Assembly: GCA_033060915.1 (NCBI GenBank)
Contig: CM065378.1
Coordinates: 59,015,001-59,079,000 of the forward strand
Length of the DNA: 64,000 nucleotides
DNA from: Euryodendron excelsum
Lineage: Eukaryota; Streptophyta; Magnoliopsida; Ericales; Pentaphylacaceae
Direction: 5' to 3'
Shown here: positions 25,501 to 40,500 of the stretch, piece after piece
How the letters are laid out: every line of letters starts with the position of its first letter
Position numbering within the stretch: the first letter of the stretch is position 1
Translations under genes and position numbers: made by a program
Notes under the pieces: model-generated
What the model saw: the letters and a program-made list of their open reading frames with translations, nothing else
Database searches by the model: none
Told to the model about the DNA's origin: nothing

Positions 25501-28500
25501 CTATGGGCATATCGCACTATAGCTCGGTCATCAACTTGCTGCAACCCGTTTGCCCTGACCTTTGGAATGGAGACAGTCATCCCAGTCGAGATTGGCCTCC
25601 CAACAGCTAGAACGACCAACTTTGAGGTGGAGGGAAATGGGGAGGCCCTCAAAGCCAACCTGGACTTGCTCGAGGAAGCAAGGGAATATGCTGTGATCAA
25701 ACAATGGCGTACAAGCAAAGCAGTCTACTATATTATATTCCTTAACTTTCAGGGGATTAACCAGTCAACAAGGAGCCTTAGAGATGGGAAACTTGCACTG
25801 AACAGGGAAGGGCCTTACAAGGTCATGGGGTTCAACAGGTCTGTGACGTGTTGGCTAAAAACCATGGATGGAGCAGAACTACCCCACTTGTGGAACGCAG
25901 AACACTTGAGAAAGTACCATGTTTGATGTATCCTCTCAAATACAATTAATGACTTATCAATTATTCTCAGGCTTCTGATTTATTGTTCTTAAAAATTATG
26001 TACTTATTTGCAAGCACAAGAGAATAAACACATGAAAAGTCAGACAAAGCAGAAAGTCTTTTATTTAAAGGCGTAACATTACTATATAGTGGGTCATGTA
26101 CCCCATTAAGAGACAAAAGCAAGAAACTCATAAAGAAAACTGTACAAATGGAGAGGGACATGGAGATAGAAATCAGCCCTACTCTCGGCGTGAGCAAGAA
26201 TGTTGAAAGATGAATGCCACTGCACCATAGCAGCGCTATGACACCAACTTGTCCAGTCCACACGTAGCTTAAATACGCAACGCGGTGGAGGAACTCCATC
26301 AACAGAAGCACTGGAGAAAGCATGCTTTTTAGAAAGGACAAAAGCTTGGGGGGGGGGGGGAGGTCGAAGCAGCAAATTGATGCACCACATCACAAGAACC
26401 ATCTCCCCTTTTCCAATTCCACCCTTGCTATAAGGCAGCACCATAGCAACTCAAATGAAGAAATCAGAGGTCATTGCCGAGACGACAATCTTTGGAAAAG
26501 CTAGGAAAGGCCAACCCAAAAGGTGCTAAGAAAATTGTGTGGAAAATCTTAAGGAAGACGGTGCCTTAAATAGGAAAAGGGGGCGTAGTGAAAAAGAAGA
26601 CGAAAACCCTCAAAGGAGTCCCTTCCGTTTCCATCACTAACGTCATCCACAACATATAAATCGGAAAAAGATATGGTCAATATTCTCCCATCGCCTCCTA
26701 AGGGAACCCATAAACACGACGTGGGGACCACCACAACAACTGAGAGGTGAATATGAATCTACTTTATGAGACATAAAATGAACCAGTTTGCTTTGCAGAT
26801 TTCTCAAACAAAGATTTATCAAAATAGGCCAATATTCCCTTTTAAACACTCCAAACCATCAAGCTTTTTGGCGATGTGATGAAGAAATAATATTTGAGGT
26901 CATTTGATTTACTTATTTTGCTCGGGAAAATCCAGGTCGTTACAATCCTCGTATACTTTCTCTATCTTATCAGCTTGGTTTGCCTTACTTTCTTGGCTTC
27001 ATGCTTTTGGCATTAATGAACTAACTTAACACTTCTCATCTATAGGGAGGAGGACTAACATGAGTAAAATACTATCATTAAAAACAAAATTCAAATGTCT
27101 TAGTTTGCTTCTACTCATTAAGCCTTATTTATTTTAACCTTAGGTCAATTTACTTTTTTCAATTGCTGCTGGTTGTAGTGCGTATTTTATTAATAACATA
27201 GAAAGTCACGGCTCCCTCCCACTCATTGCTAGCGAACATGTAACACTCTACGTAGGCATAACAAACACTCCTCGTGTCAACTAGCGCTCCTTTCCCATGC
27301 AAAGAGAAGGTGAAAGTCGGTTGTTCATAATGGAAAGAAAGATACCACTACTTCACCTCGTTGCTGAACTGTTGGTGCAAACACAGCTATATCTGACCAC
27401 GACCAGGCACCAATTCCAATTTGGACTTGATGAATCAGGGGATTTTGATTGTAGGCATCTTGCCAGGAAGTTGGTGGGCTCATCATGAATTAGGTTGGGT
27501 GGCAGGTGGTTTTGAGGTCTCGTAGAACATGCTTGTTTTTTTCCTTGAATATATTTTTTTTGATAAGTAAATATAATTTATTCAACCTTAAAGAACCAAA
27601 GACAAAGGGTCACCGAAGCACACAAGCTGTAAACAAGAAACACCCCCACCCCACACCCCAAGTCCCCATCTAAAATCAAGATCATCTATAAAATCTATCA
27701 AAGCAAAAGAAGAATAACAAAGTTCCTAGAAACCCAAAACAGGAAAGTACGCTACAAAATAGCTTTAAAACCATGAATTGATAAAACTTCCTCAAAAGTT
27801 CTTCTATTTTGCTCTTTTCAAATGCACCACATCACACATAAAGGGGCTAAATTCCAAACTCTCTTCCTCAGACGATCTCGGCAACCTCTTGGCCAAGATT
27901 CATACAGAGATATAACTGAGACTGGCATTTCACGACCCAAATCCTATCCTATGCGGATTAAGGCCGTAACCGGCCAGAAGCATAGCTACCAAAAGCCTAT
28001 CACATGAAATAAGTTGATCACCTGAGTATGCATCCATAATATTGATAATAGCATAAGCATAAAATAGTGCTTGTGCATTCAAACTAACTTTAGAGCAAGT
28101 GCCTAGTTTTCAACACATCTCAAGTCAAAACCATATACATAAGGTTAATATAAACCATTGGGCCTATCCTAAGGCCATACAAAACAAGTATATACAAGAC
28201 TTTGTCTTCCAACTATCCACATAGGGTGAGTAACTTGAAATATAGGACACTTTTCTTCACAAAGCAAAAGCATTAGTCTCCAAGACATCACATTTAAGCA
28301 ACTTTTTAAAAACATCTCCAGGCATGGTCCTATACCTCATTTCCTGAAATATTTATCAGCAGTATGAGCAAAGCCCAGTGAAGGATGTAGATACAAGAAA
28401 TATTATCAGTTAAACCATGTACAATTTATAAACCATTGCTGCTCAAAAAGCATAATATAAGAATAATAGCTTTTCATACTTCAAAATAAGCTCCACCTCT

Positions 28501-31500
28501 TGTCATATATTCACACTCCTAGGTGTCATGGGCTTAATACTTGAACACCACAACTCATGCGGCCTTAGACAACTTATGTCCAAAGTTGCTAAGTAAGCCT
28601 AAGAACAACCGAAAGAAAGGCTAAGAAAGCAAGTGAGCAACACTAGACAATAAGATAACAAGAGAGCACAAGTGAGAGCTTGGAGAATACTTTGCTTGGT
28701 ATTGAGAACTTGATGGTTACAAATGAGTAGCTACCCCTTATTTATACCTGTCCACCTCCTTAATAGACGGTGGGGATCATTTTTATCCAACGGTTGAGAA
28801 TCTTCCTATAGAATCATCTATACAAATATCTAAGATATTTATGTACATAACTTCTCAAGAAAGTCTCCCAAGTTCTAGAACCTCCCACACTCTTCCTATA
28901 TTTACACATGTGAGTAAAAGTCTAGAACCCTCTCCAAATACCCCATGTGAGGAAATGCCCATGAATGGCCTAGAATGTTCTAGACTTGGTGGGCTCTTTG
29001 GCATCTTCACGGGCCTATATTTGGGCCATTTTGGTGGGCTTGTGACATTCTCCCTCACTTAATCTGGCGACGCCCTTGTCGCAGCTTTTCGAAATTTGAC
29101 AATCTTGTCCAAAAACTGCAATAAGGACTCTTCGTATTTCCAGCTGGCTTCACTATCCGGTTGCTCATTCTATTTCACCAAGTACTCCATATGCCTTAGT
29201 GCTTTGCCCTTCTTAGGTATCACTTGGTGGGCAAGGATAATATCTACTTTTTTGTCGAATGACGCCGTGATGGATGTGGAAGCTCTACTTGATTCACCAC
29301 GGCTTGGGTCCTCCACGTTCGCATAGTAAGGCTTGAGAAGACTTCGTGAAAGATCGAATGAATTTTTAATTTTGGAGGCAATTCAAGTTGGTAGGATACC
29401 TTGCCAACCCTCTTGGTAATGGGGAATGGTCCCTCTTACTTCCGTGCAATTCCTTTGTGAAGCTTCTTGAATGCTTTGGCTTGATGAGTGAGAAGTTTCG
29501 CCATGACAAGGTCTCCTTCTTGGTACTCCTTTGGCCGCCGCTTCTTGTCTGTCCATTTCTTCATCCTTTTGGCTGCCTTGGCCAAGTAGGCCTTAGCCAT
29601 GTCTGTCTTCTCATGCCACCCCTTGGCAAACTTATAAGCTCCGGGGCTTTTGCCTGTATACCCAGTAGCAACAGTGGTAGGCGTCAAAGGTTGTTGGCTC
29701 GTAGCAAGCTCGAATGGGCTAGTGTTGGTTACCTCGCTCCTTTGAATATTGTAAGAGAATTGGGAAATATCAAGCAACTTGGCCCAATCCTTTTGGTTGG
29801 CACTCACATAGTGCCTCAAATATAGCTCCAACAAGGCATTCACCCTCTCGGTTTGGCCATCGGTTTGGGGGTGGCTAGTGGAGAAGTTAAGCTCCGTGCC
29901 CAAAAGCTTAAAAAGCTCGGTCCAAAATCGCCCAATAAATCGAGAGTCCCTATCACTGACGATGGTCTTTGGAACTCCCTATACTTAACCACATGGGCTA
30001 AGAATAACTGAGCCGTCTCCTTTGTAATGCACTCTTTCGCAAGAACATATTCCCCGATCCTTTTCAACTCATCTTTCTCAATGGCTCCCCCACAAAGAGA
30101 ATTTCTTGCCCCATAATGTGGTCTGCCTCATAACACCTTTTCTCCTCTCCAACATCCGCAACACAACCTTTTCTCCTTGTTTTCTTTAACAAAATCGAAA
30201 GGTTTCCATCCAAAGTTCAATTATCCTTCGATTACCCATGTCATCCCATCTTGCTATTTATATCCAAAGTATTATCTGAACCAAACACAAAATTTATGCC
30301 ATTATCTTGTTTGATGTGATGAAAACCAGGTTGTGTAGGATGGAACCGAAAGCTCAAATATTTATGCCTTGGATATTAACCACAACTCGTAGTCATTTAG
30401 TAATTCTACTCCATTCTTGGATCTTGCTTCTTGCTATTGTAACACTCCTCTGTGCTATGTCTCAGAAACCTTGTCAATACGGTCCAGATTGCTAGCTCCT
30501 GTTTGTAGTTTTGCTACAGATGATGATGAGGAATCTTTTTATGGAGGTTCTTCTTTTCTCATGACCAACGTATCTATGGCTATTTTCTCCATCTCATTGT
30601 GATTTCCCTCAAAATGATGTCTATAGACTGCCCTTTTTGGATTAGTGAGGAAATTCACTAACCCACTTAGAGAGAGATCTATCTATGAATTGATCCAGAC
30701 TATCCTCTATTCGGATAGACTTGTCCTTATGAGTGACTGTAAAATATTATAATATAATATATATTATATTATATTAATCTATAATATATGTTAATATATG
30801 AAAAACTTTGTATTGATATAGTATATTAATGATATATAACATTTGATATTATTTATAATATGTCTAGTTTACATTTAGAGGATAGTAATATATAATTTAT
30901 GTTAATTATATTTATATTTATTCATATATAAGAATATGATATGTTATATTTTATTATATGGTAGGACTTTATTGAATCTCATTATTTGTTGGGGGGTTAA
31001 CGCGTTCATTTATCACATATATCCCTGTGCTGCGAAATAAACAAACTTGCAATGAATAGGTTAATTCGAGCCTTTATCCTATGCACAAACAAACATCAAA
31101 ATTGCGCTATAATAGTTTTGGGATTAGTAGTCCTGGGACTATTAGTATTGACATTCCTTATCCCACTTGCCCTATCCCGAGAAACAAACGTGACCAAAAG
31201 GTAACCCCAATTAACATGATGACAAGCTTTTTCAATCTCCAATTTACATAGTACCAACAAAAAAAGTCTCCAATTTACAAATCACCTCCAGAGCACTGCT
31301 CCACAATCTAGGATTCTATGCCACATTTGCCACTAACACTGCATCCAAAATCTGCCTTCCAAAATCTGCCTCCCCGCCTATGACCTGTTAATTTGTCTGA
31401 GTTCCAAATTTTTGTTTCAAGTATTCTTTAAGTCCATTATCAATGTACCCCGAATACCGTGTTTTCCTAATTTACTTGTGAAAAATAGTGTATCTGAACA

Positions 31501-34500
31501 TTTTGTATATGGGTATAAAAAATGTTATGAGTTGTGTGGGAAACTTCAATTTGGATGAATTAGGTAGATATATTCATGGCTGAACTGTTGCCATGGTCGT
31601 TTTCCTTTGAACCAAGATGCTTCTTGGTTGGCTTGGGGCACATCGTCTTGGTTTCAGTTCCCATGAAAGTATGTCTTCTCTATGCAAGAAGTTCAGATTG
31701 ACATCAACGCACACACACGCACAAGCACAAGCACACGCACACGCACACGCACACACACACGCTTCCACCCACCCAACAGGGTAATTTCATATCTAAATAT
31801 ATTACTCCACCTAGTGTGGATTGCTAGGAGACTAGGGGCATGAAGTGAGAATTCCTTGCTGTTTGATAGTGTGTTGGTTGTCTGTAGTTTTGAAGAAGAG
31901 TGAGTTATTCTATCATTGCGTTTTTATGCAGTCTCTTCTCTCGGTCATTTGAGGCTTTCTATTGAGATAGTTTCCATTGTCAGGTTATTGCAGTCGGCTA
32001 TGCGATCATGACAACAAGGTCATTAGAATTGAACTGGAAAATGAGGGCGATCCGGGTTCTGCCAATGTTTCTTTTACCTGGGTTGGCTTCTATTACTTAC
32101 TCAGCACTTGCAAGCTTCACAAGGATGTGTAAGCATTGAAAAACGCTCCCAGAATTTTATATTATCACGAGGCCCATATTACTGTTTCGTTGTTAATTTT
32201 CTGTTTGTTATTTTGTTTAGTTTTTTTGTTTGAATACTTGGACTGATAATTTCCTTTGATGTTGGTGTTTGCCAACATTTTACATATGGGGTTTTGTATT
32301 GCTGCTATGTGTGGAGTTAGTGTAGAATGTTGAATCCTGGAAATTTTGAATTGTATACTTTGAATCCTTCTGTGCTTGAAAGATCTTCAGAAGCCATGCT
32401 TGAATTATTTGGTTCATATGTCTTCAAGCCATGTACGATTGCAACTTCTGTATTTTTTTATTAGCAATGAAAGAGTTGTGTTTGGAAGTATTAAGGGGAT
32501 GCAACTGATGTAAAAATGGGACACGTATACAAAAACAAGAGGTCAACACAATAAGCCATTTTCCCAAAGAGCTTGATTTAAGATTGCAAGCCTTCGAATT
32601 CCCAATCCACTAGGTGTAATTTAAATTCCTCACCTAAACCTCCCTAAAACAAATCAGGATGCAACTTTTCAAGTCTCTTAGCCACTAAGGAATCCTGGAT
32701 GGAGAGATAAATCATTAGATAGACTTGATAATGAATTCTTAATTAGACTAAACCTCATCCTTTTAGATGAGTATTGTCTCTTCTAGCCAGTCAATTTGTA
32801 CTAAAACTGCTCTACCACCACATCCCATGCAGCTTTCGCCTTGAATGATAGACTCCAGCAGCAAACCAAGATAAGAAGCAGGAAGAGATCCCACATCACA
32901 GCCAAGGACAAAATCCAAAACTATATTATGTCGCAAGTTGTGCTGTTGGAGATGAAGGGATAGGAGCCAATTCCCTTCATTGCTTATGAACAGGAAGGAT
33001 TTGACATTAGACTGATTACAACGAACACATGGAAAAAAAATGAAGTCACTATTTTATTGCGAACTATAAGGAAGACTACCAGTTATAGTTAAAAAAAAAA
33101 AACCAATAGAACACGTTTAAAAGATCCATATTTGCTGCCTCACAAATCGGGATAAGCTCTAATTTACACAAATTTGGCATCAAACCCAACACAACCTCAA
33201 AATAGAGCACACGAAGGTGCCTTAGCTGCTTCGGATCCATCCCAGGAAAAATAAATGTGTCATTTGCATACAATAGATGAGGTACAACCAAATAGGAACC
33301 ATCCATGCGCCCCACTTGACTCACCTGAAAATCCTCCCTGAAGCCCCACTTGATTACGGGTATCCTTGCCTGAATCCTCTAATAATCTGGAAGAAACTGT
33401 TGCAGGTCTCATTAGTGAGTATAAAAAGACTTGTAGTGGAGATACACCACCAAATCAATGTTCTCCACCTCTCCCCAAAGCCCATTCTCTCCAACGGATA
33501 AAATCCTAACTGACATGATCATGCGCTTTCTTAATATCCAATTGGCAAATCACCCCTGGAAAGCCACTACACAATCTAGAGTCCAAAGTCTCATTAGCCA
33601 CCTACACATTATCTAAGATCTGCCTCTCTTCCACAAAAGCATTATGAGACTGAAACTACCAAGCTTAAAACCTTCATTAGAATAACCATCACCTTTACCT
33701 CCAAATTCTTAATAGAGCAATCAACAAATTTCCCCCTCCACCTCCTAAGCATACTATTGTCGCCTTTGTCTCTCCTATTATAGTTTAAAGCATTCCAAAT
33801 TCTTTAGCTCTCTTCCCACCCCTCACATTGCACACTACTTCTATTGATGTTCTTGCTTTTCCAGTCCAACCGTCATATAGCAACTTCAGTCCTTAGTTAT
33901 ATGATTCTTTCAATTAATTAAATAAAAGTTTTATTTGGAAAATGAAGGGACTAACTTGGCCCCAAAAAAAAAAAAAAACACACTAAGCTTGCTTGAAATT
34001 TAACGGAAGAATTGCTAGTGCGTACTTATCACCACCTACTCCCATCGAAGACCGCTAAGGGAAATCCTTCTAATCAAAGAAACTTCAATTCTACCATAAA
34101 GATTTGGCTATAAAAATTTCTTCTGATCAAGGAACAAAAGTACCATTTGTTCCACTGAGGGAAATGTTTTCATTTCCTAAGAGACTGAAATAAAAAACTA
34201 GTAGAATAATGAAATTATGATGTTTCCATCGAAACCTCACTGGAACATAGTGAAACACACCAAAGCACAGTGCAATATATTGAGATAATAAGTTCTATCA
34301 CCACAATTTTAGAACCTTTCTTATTTATTGTGGATAAGTAACACAAATTTAGTGCTTTTCATTAATATTGGTACAATTGTTTTTGAGAAAAATAAAAAAA
34401 ATGGATATTTAACTATATTAATAAATATTATTATTATTATTATTAGTATAATAATACTATTATTCCTGCTGGATTTCTAAAATTTAAACATTATTTTGTT

Positions 34501-37500
34501 GGGATCTTACACCCTTTAGAATCATTTACATTTGTATTTACTAATTTGAGTTATTTGACAATACTTAAACTATTTTTTGTCCATATCAAGTCTGGCAACA
34601 ACGATTTTGTTATTTCACACTTGGATTTATGTGAATGGGGTACAAATCTCAACATATATAATTAATCAATTATCAGGCTTCTGTATATTTAGATTCATTT
34701 CCAATTATGTTTCAAAACATTTGTATGTATTTCCAATCTATTTTTGTCGCTTCTAAAACATTTCGAAACATTTCTATTTCCTCTAAAATCGAAACAACGC
34801 ATCGCAATTTTAAAAATGAAAATATTGTTTGTCATTCATTGAAATGAAATTATGATCCTTGCTTGTAATGCAATTTTAAAATTCAAATATTTTATTTCAT
34901 TGGGTAGATATATTTGTTAACACTCTTTATGTGTCAGAAGAAATTGTCACATTCTATGTACCTGTTTCTAACCTCATAATGGTATTGTGAGCATTTCTAG
35001 TTTTTGGTCTTTGGATTAAGATGATGTCTTTCAGCATTTCGGCATTTTCTACTAAAATTTCATTTGTCTGCATTTCTGTCTCAAGTTCAATCATTTTTCT
35101 TTTAAATATTCAAGTTATGCAAGAAATTAACTGGACGTCTCTTAAGACAGCATGAATCTCGATTTCTCTCCCCACATATACACCACATTGAGCAAAGATG
35201 AGCTGCTTAATAAGCTTTCTTACTGTTGCCAATCACACAACTCTTCAGCTTTGACATGCTTCAGCCACTGATCTAAGAAACACCCAAGAATTACCAAGCA
35301 AAGATGAAGGGAAAGACCATAACTCTCTTTGGACTACGAATGAGGAGAAGATCTACCAATTCTCCCGCTCCCTTGCAGATGTTGCACCAATTAGAAGGAC
35401 CTTGATGTAGGACGAATGCATTTATACTCCTCTATAAACGGCAAGCCCAAAATTAATATAACACAGCAGCTCTGTTGAACTTCACATGGCTTAAAATTGC
35501 AAGAATTCTACTACTCACAATAAGCCTGGTAACTAAGATGAAGATAAGGAATGAGCAACCCAGGAAAAAGTTCAATGGACACCACTGTAATAGAAGGCAC
35601 AAGGAAGAAATAGAAGGCTGCCCAAACTCGTAAAGACAAGTAAAGATAGTGCAGCTTTAAAGACATCTATTAAAAACTTACAAGATGGTAAAGTGATCTA
35701 CATAACCCTCCAATACACGGACCACATCAGTTTTGGTGGTGAAATGACTAATCCCAAGAAGCGTATTCAGTTTAAGACCAATTAAAATGGTCCACACATA
35801 GGGTTAGAATTACATTACACAATTCACCAAAGAGCTTCAAAAGCTTCACAAAATAGCTTTGTATAGGCTTAGAAGAAGTCCTAATTTGAAAAGGACTACA
35901 ACTCCAAAATTTGGAGAGTAAAGACTTTGACATCTAAGACCTATTTTAATCTTCTAAGGAAACGTATTTGGAGACCAAATTACATGATTTGCCTGAGTTA
36001 ATGACCCATGGGCGACTCTTGTTACCCATCTCTAGAGAATTTTCAAAATATTGCAATACCTTTGACCTATGACTTCAAAAGATCTTATTAAATTGATTAG
36101 CTGGAAACCTAAAGTTAACACAAATGAGACTCTACTAAGACTAGTTACTTGACGATGCATGGCCCCTATAGGCCCACCCTCGAAATCATTTCAATTTTTG
36201 ATTTTAGCTTCTGATCTTTTTGTGAATTACGTCACCTCTTTTCTTCTTTATCAAATTATCAATGTTAAGTGACCACTTGAGTTAAAAACTTAAGCTATTA
36301 AGTAAAGGCCCTAACAATGCATATCAAACTTTCCAATACCCTCTCTCACGTGCAATTCCGTGGAGATGCAACTAATAGAGACAGAAAGAAATATAATGCA
36401 ATCGGGAAATAAATATGCATATGGAGAGGCTTGAACCTAAGATCTCTTCCCAATTAGAGCTCTGATACCATGTTAAGTAACCACTTGACTTAAAAGTTTA
36501 AGCTATTAAGTAAGGACCCTAACAGTACATATCATGTTCTCCAACAATAAATAGTAAAGGTCTTCCTATCAAGGAACAAAATTTCCATTTGTTTCCATCG
36601 AAACGGCTGAAACGTTTTCGTTTCCAAAGAGACTGAAACGAAACACAAGTGGAATAACGAAACTCTATTGTTTCCATCAAAGCAAACTATAACATTGAAA
36701 AATGCACCAAAACACAATGTTATACCAAAACAATAAGTTGTGTCAATATGAATTTAGAATTTTTCATAAATGTTATAGAGAAAACTACAAAATATAGTAT
36801 TTTACTATATTAATATTTATTACTTTTGAAATGTTTCCGAAACGTCCCGAAACATTTACGAAATGTTTCCAAAACGTTTCCGTTTCCTAACCAACCGAAA
36901 CGACCTATCGAAACGAAATTTTGATCCTTGCTTCCCATGAGTTGCCTCGGACCCAAAGAATGCTACCTTGGTGCTCCAAATCCTTTCCAAGGAGGCTGCC
37001 ACTTGTGGTATTGCCAATGCTCTATAGAAAGCATAACCTTGATGCCCTCTGATCTGGTAGCTATCCATTTGATCTCATAGTTTGCAACAGATGCATTCCT
37101 AGCGACTGCAATACCATATAGCAAGGGGAAGCTAATCCTAAATGCCTCAGTCACACCCGATTTGAAACTAGAAACCCACCCTATCACCAAATTCCCTAAC
37201 AAATTGGACTTGTGTAAGAAGCTCATCCTATACGTATCTTTTAACTCTACTCCAAAATTTAGCCCACGCAAGTAAATCTTCAAAGCCATTTTCTTATCAA
37301 GGTTTGGATAAACAAAACAAGCCTTCTGATGCATAATCCCATGTTTGCTACTTATATTCTTAAACACATTGTCTTTCAAATCAACAAATGATACTTCAAA
37401 CTCCTCATCTTCTCTAGCCACAAAAAAAAAGGGCCTTTCTAGCTTTTCTTATTTTTTCGCCACAGAGGCTAGGATGGTAAAGATGGAAGTAAACAGGTAG

Positions 37501-40500
37501 GTACAACATGCTCTTTATCAAAGTTAACAAGAGCCTACCCTTTTTTTTTTCCAATTAGCCAACATTCAAAATCTCCCGTAGGGCCACATCCACACAACTT
37601 TGGCCTTAAAAAAAGAACCAAGTTGGGCCCCTCGATAGGAAGCTGGAAGAGAACCAACAGAAGGTATTCCTTACTAAAACAACCTAGAATGGGCTATAGT
37701 GGGAAGTTGCAAACTTCCCATTGGACCCGTTAAAATATGTATGATGGAATAAAGCCAGAGCTTATTTGCATCAACCCATAGATCAAGTAGTCGAAACTAT
37801 AGTTCATTTTTTTATTATTTTTTATTTTTTTCTGAACTTTTGATTTTAGAGTACAAACTCTGTAAAAGGTTCTTCCTTTGACAGAGTCGTGGAGGGCTAG
37901 GTTTGTTTGTTCTTTGCTTTACAGAGCCTTTTATGATTTTGAGTATCTAGATCTTTCAAGGCTCAATCTCTTTGTTGTTACTTTGTTCATTTTGTTATCA
38001 ATGGTCTATGTCGGAGACTTTGGACTGGTCCTCCTTGTGTGAGGGTAACAACAACGTGCAAGTCTGATCTCATTTCTATCTTGGACAAATGCCTTTCTCT
38101 AAGATTTTTGTTAGTCATCTGCATTTTACCAAGTAGCTTAACTTGGATGGGGTCTGAATTATTTTTTCTTTTTATTTGAAATTCAATTCCAACTGGTGAA
38201 ACCTGCTTTCATCATCTGTTAGCTACTGTATAGAGTCCAACTTTTGATGTCACTTCTTTCATAAGAAGTACCTATGTGCAACTGCTAACTTAAATGGCAC
38301 TTTGCAAAAATTTCATTTTGTCAAATTTGCATGATGGATTTGTCTGTTTTTAATTGGATAGGTTATCTTTGCACTTTTTTGAGTGGGGCATTTTATTTTA
38401 TTTATTAATTTGTTTATTTATTAGGACAAGGAACCCCAAACTAGATTTTATTAAACTAATAAGGACTGGGAGTGCTAGGTTAGATTTTGAGGAATACATC
38501 AAATCTAATTAGAAAAATGCACACCAATAAAAGGGAAAAATAAAAATCACGCATGGACATCTAAGGCAAACAACCTCTAACCACCCTCATCACCTTTACA
38601 AATGCTTAGGAAGATAAAAATACCTCCTGGTAGAGGGTCAAAGAAGTGGAGAGAGATTTCTTAGCGTTGGCTGTAAGTGGCATGCTTTATGTTCTTATTT
38701 GGCTTATTTGTGTAGAGGGAATGGAGTATGTAAATATGGGAGTTTGTATATGTTTGTAGGGGGCTTCCAGTATATCGAGTGTTGCTTGAAGCAACCTTTA
38801 TTTTATTTGGTAATTAGCACTTCGCACATTTGAAGTACCGTGTCATAGAACTAATATAACTAGCTTCTATGTACATCATAGTGTCATTGGCTTGTTGGAG
38901 AAGACATTCTCATTGGAAGTATAGGACCGTGTTAAGGTAATTGTTAGTATACTGGTTATAGAAAATAATTAATAACTTATGATTATTATGAGTGCTTATA
39001 CTCTTAATCTTCATATAATAAATAGACATGTGCATTTAATGTTTATTATTTTTATTCACAAAAGAGCGAGATTTTTTGTGGGTTAATAAACTCAGTGAGT
39101 TGGATAATTATATTACGTATATGGTGAATATTAATTATTGATGGAATCCACATCCCTATATAGGGATTGATGATACTCCATTGAGGAAGTTTATAAGTTT
39201 TGATTATGTCGAATTCTACAAGTAGATTATGAATCCGACATATCAAATAAATTAAGTGGAAGGTCTCAAGGAATTAAATAAATATATTAAATTTATTTGT
39301 CAATAATTTAATTTAATAGATGGGTATATGTGATGTTAACGTGGGGAGATAAATAAGAATTTAATAATATGGAGCTCGAAATATAATTCCTAGTATGATA
39401 GAGAGTGCAATTAAAATTCATTAATGGTATAAATTATAATTTGCGTAATTAGAGATTAATCCTAGGTAGATTATGAATCTTTATTTGTGTAGGAAGCCAT
39501 AGTCATACTAATTCTATGGTCTCTGCTATAACCTTTATATATACGCACTTCAAGAGCAGTTAGGGTTACACTTGTTTATAATTGAGAGATGTATGTTCTT
39601 GTGAGGGAGAGAAATCTTAGCAGCTGTGAGCCCACTCTCTAGAGTAAGGCGTATATGAGAGATACAGTAGAAGTCGAAAGGTTGAGTTCGAGCAATTGAT
39701 TCGTGCTTATTGCTGCTACTTGCTATTCGAGATCAAAGCAAAAAGATTTTGAAATTCATACCTATTACTATTCGGGAGCAAACCAGAGAAAGCTTGAAAG
39801 TATGATTTTAATAACGTAGATTAGTCTCTACTAATCAGATCAGATATTTTGGTATTTATGTGCACGCATTATAGTTGGATAGTGGGAAATTTCGCAGTCA
39901 CCAACACAAAAAATAAATAACATCAGAAGAGCTTGTCTTGGTGTCACATGGATAGCTTGGTCTTTTTGGCGCTGTGAATAGGTTTTAAGATCTGTCCTAT
40001 CAAAATGCTCAGTAGTGTCATCACTTTCACGCTCTTCCTTAGTGCAGTGTTCCTCCACCTTACCACATGTAACATTTCTCTGAGTAAGAAGAAAATAAGA
40101 GAGCTCTTGGTAATTATATGTTAACATCTCTTCCCCAGTATCAAGCTCTCCTTGAAGAGATGGCGGAAAGGAACAAAAAAAACTTAGATTCACAGAAGGT
40201 GACATCTATGCTAACATACACTCTGCACAACTGAGGATCACAACATTTATATTCTTCTGAGTGGCTGAGTAACCAATAAAGACACAACAGATAGCCTTGG
40301 TATCAAGTTTCCCACAAGAGTGTTGATGAAGAAGGCATGCGATTAAGTTAATAGGCAATAGTAAGAACAACATCACCCTCAAAAGATTTAGGGACATTCA
40401 TAGTAAACATGGGGGCACGGGCAACCTCAAGAAGATAGTGATTTTTTCGCTCAACAACTCCATTTTGTTTTGGAGTACCTACACAACTAGTCTAATAAAG

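Noticed and set aside
31574..31768. Cys/Ala-repeat peptide
   Set aside because: Translation of a CA/CG dinucleotide tract.
36459..36470. TGGTATCAGAGC hits as possible tRNA genes (also 43441, 53142, 58591)
   Set aside because: Only the 3' acceptor complement is present, always next to an LTR end, so they are primer-binding sites.
36963..37421. 152-residue open frame as a host gene
   Set aside because: The FRISFPLLY...ASV stretch and the adjoining W-S-T-K-V-A-F-F motif fit LINE post-RT sequence; no splice or promoter context.
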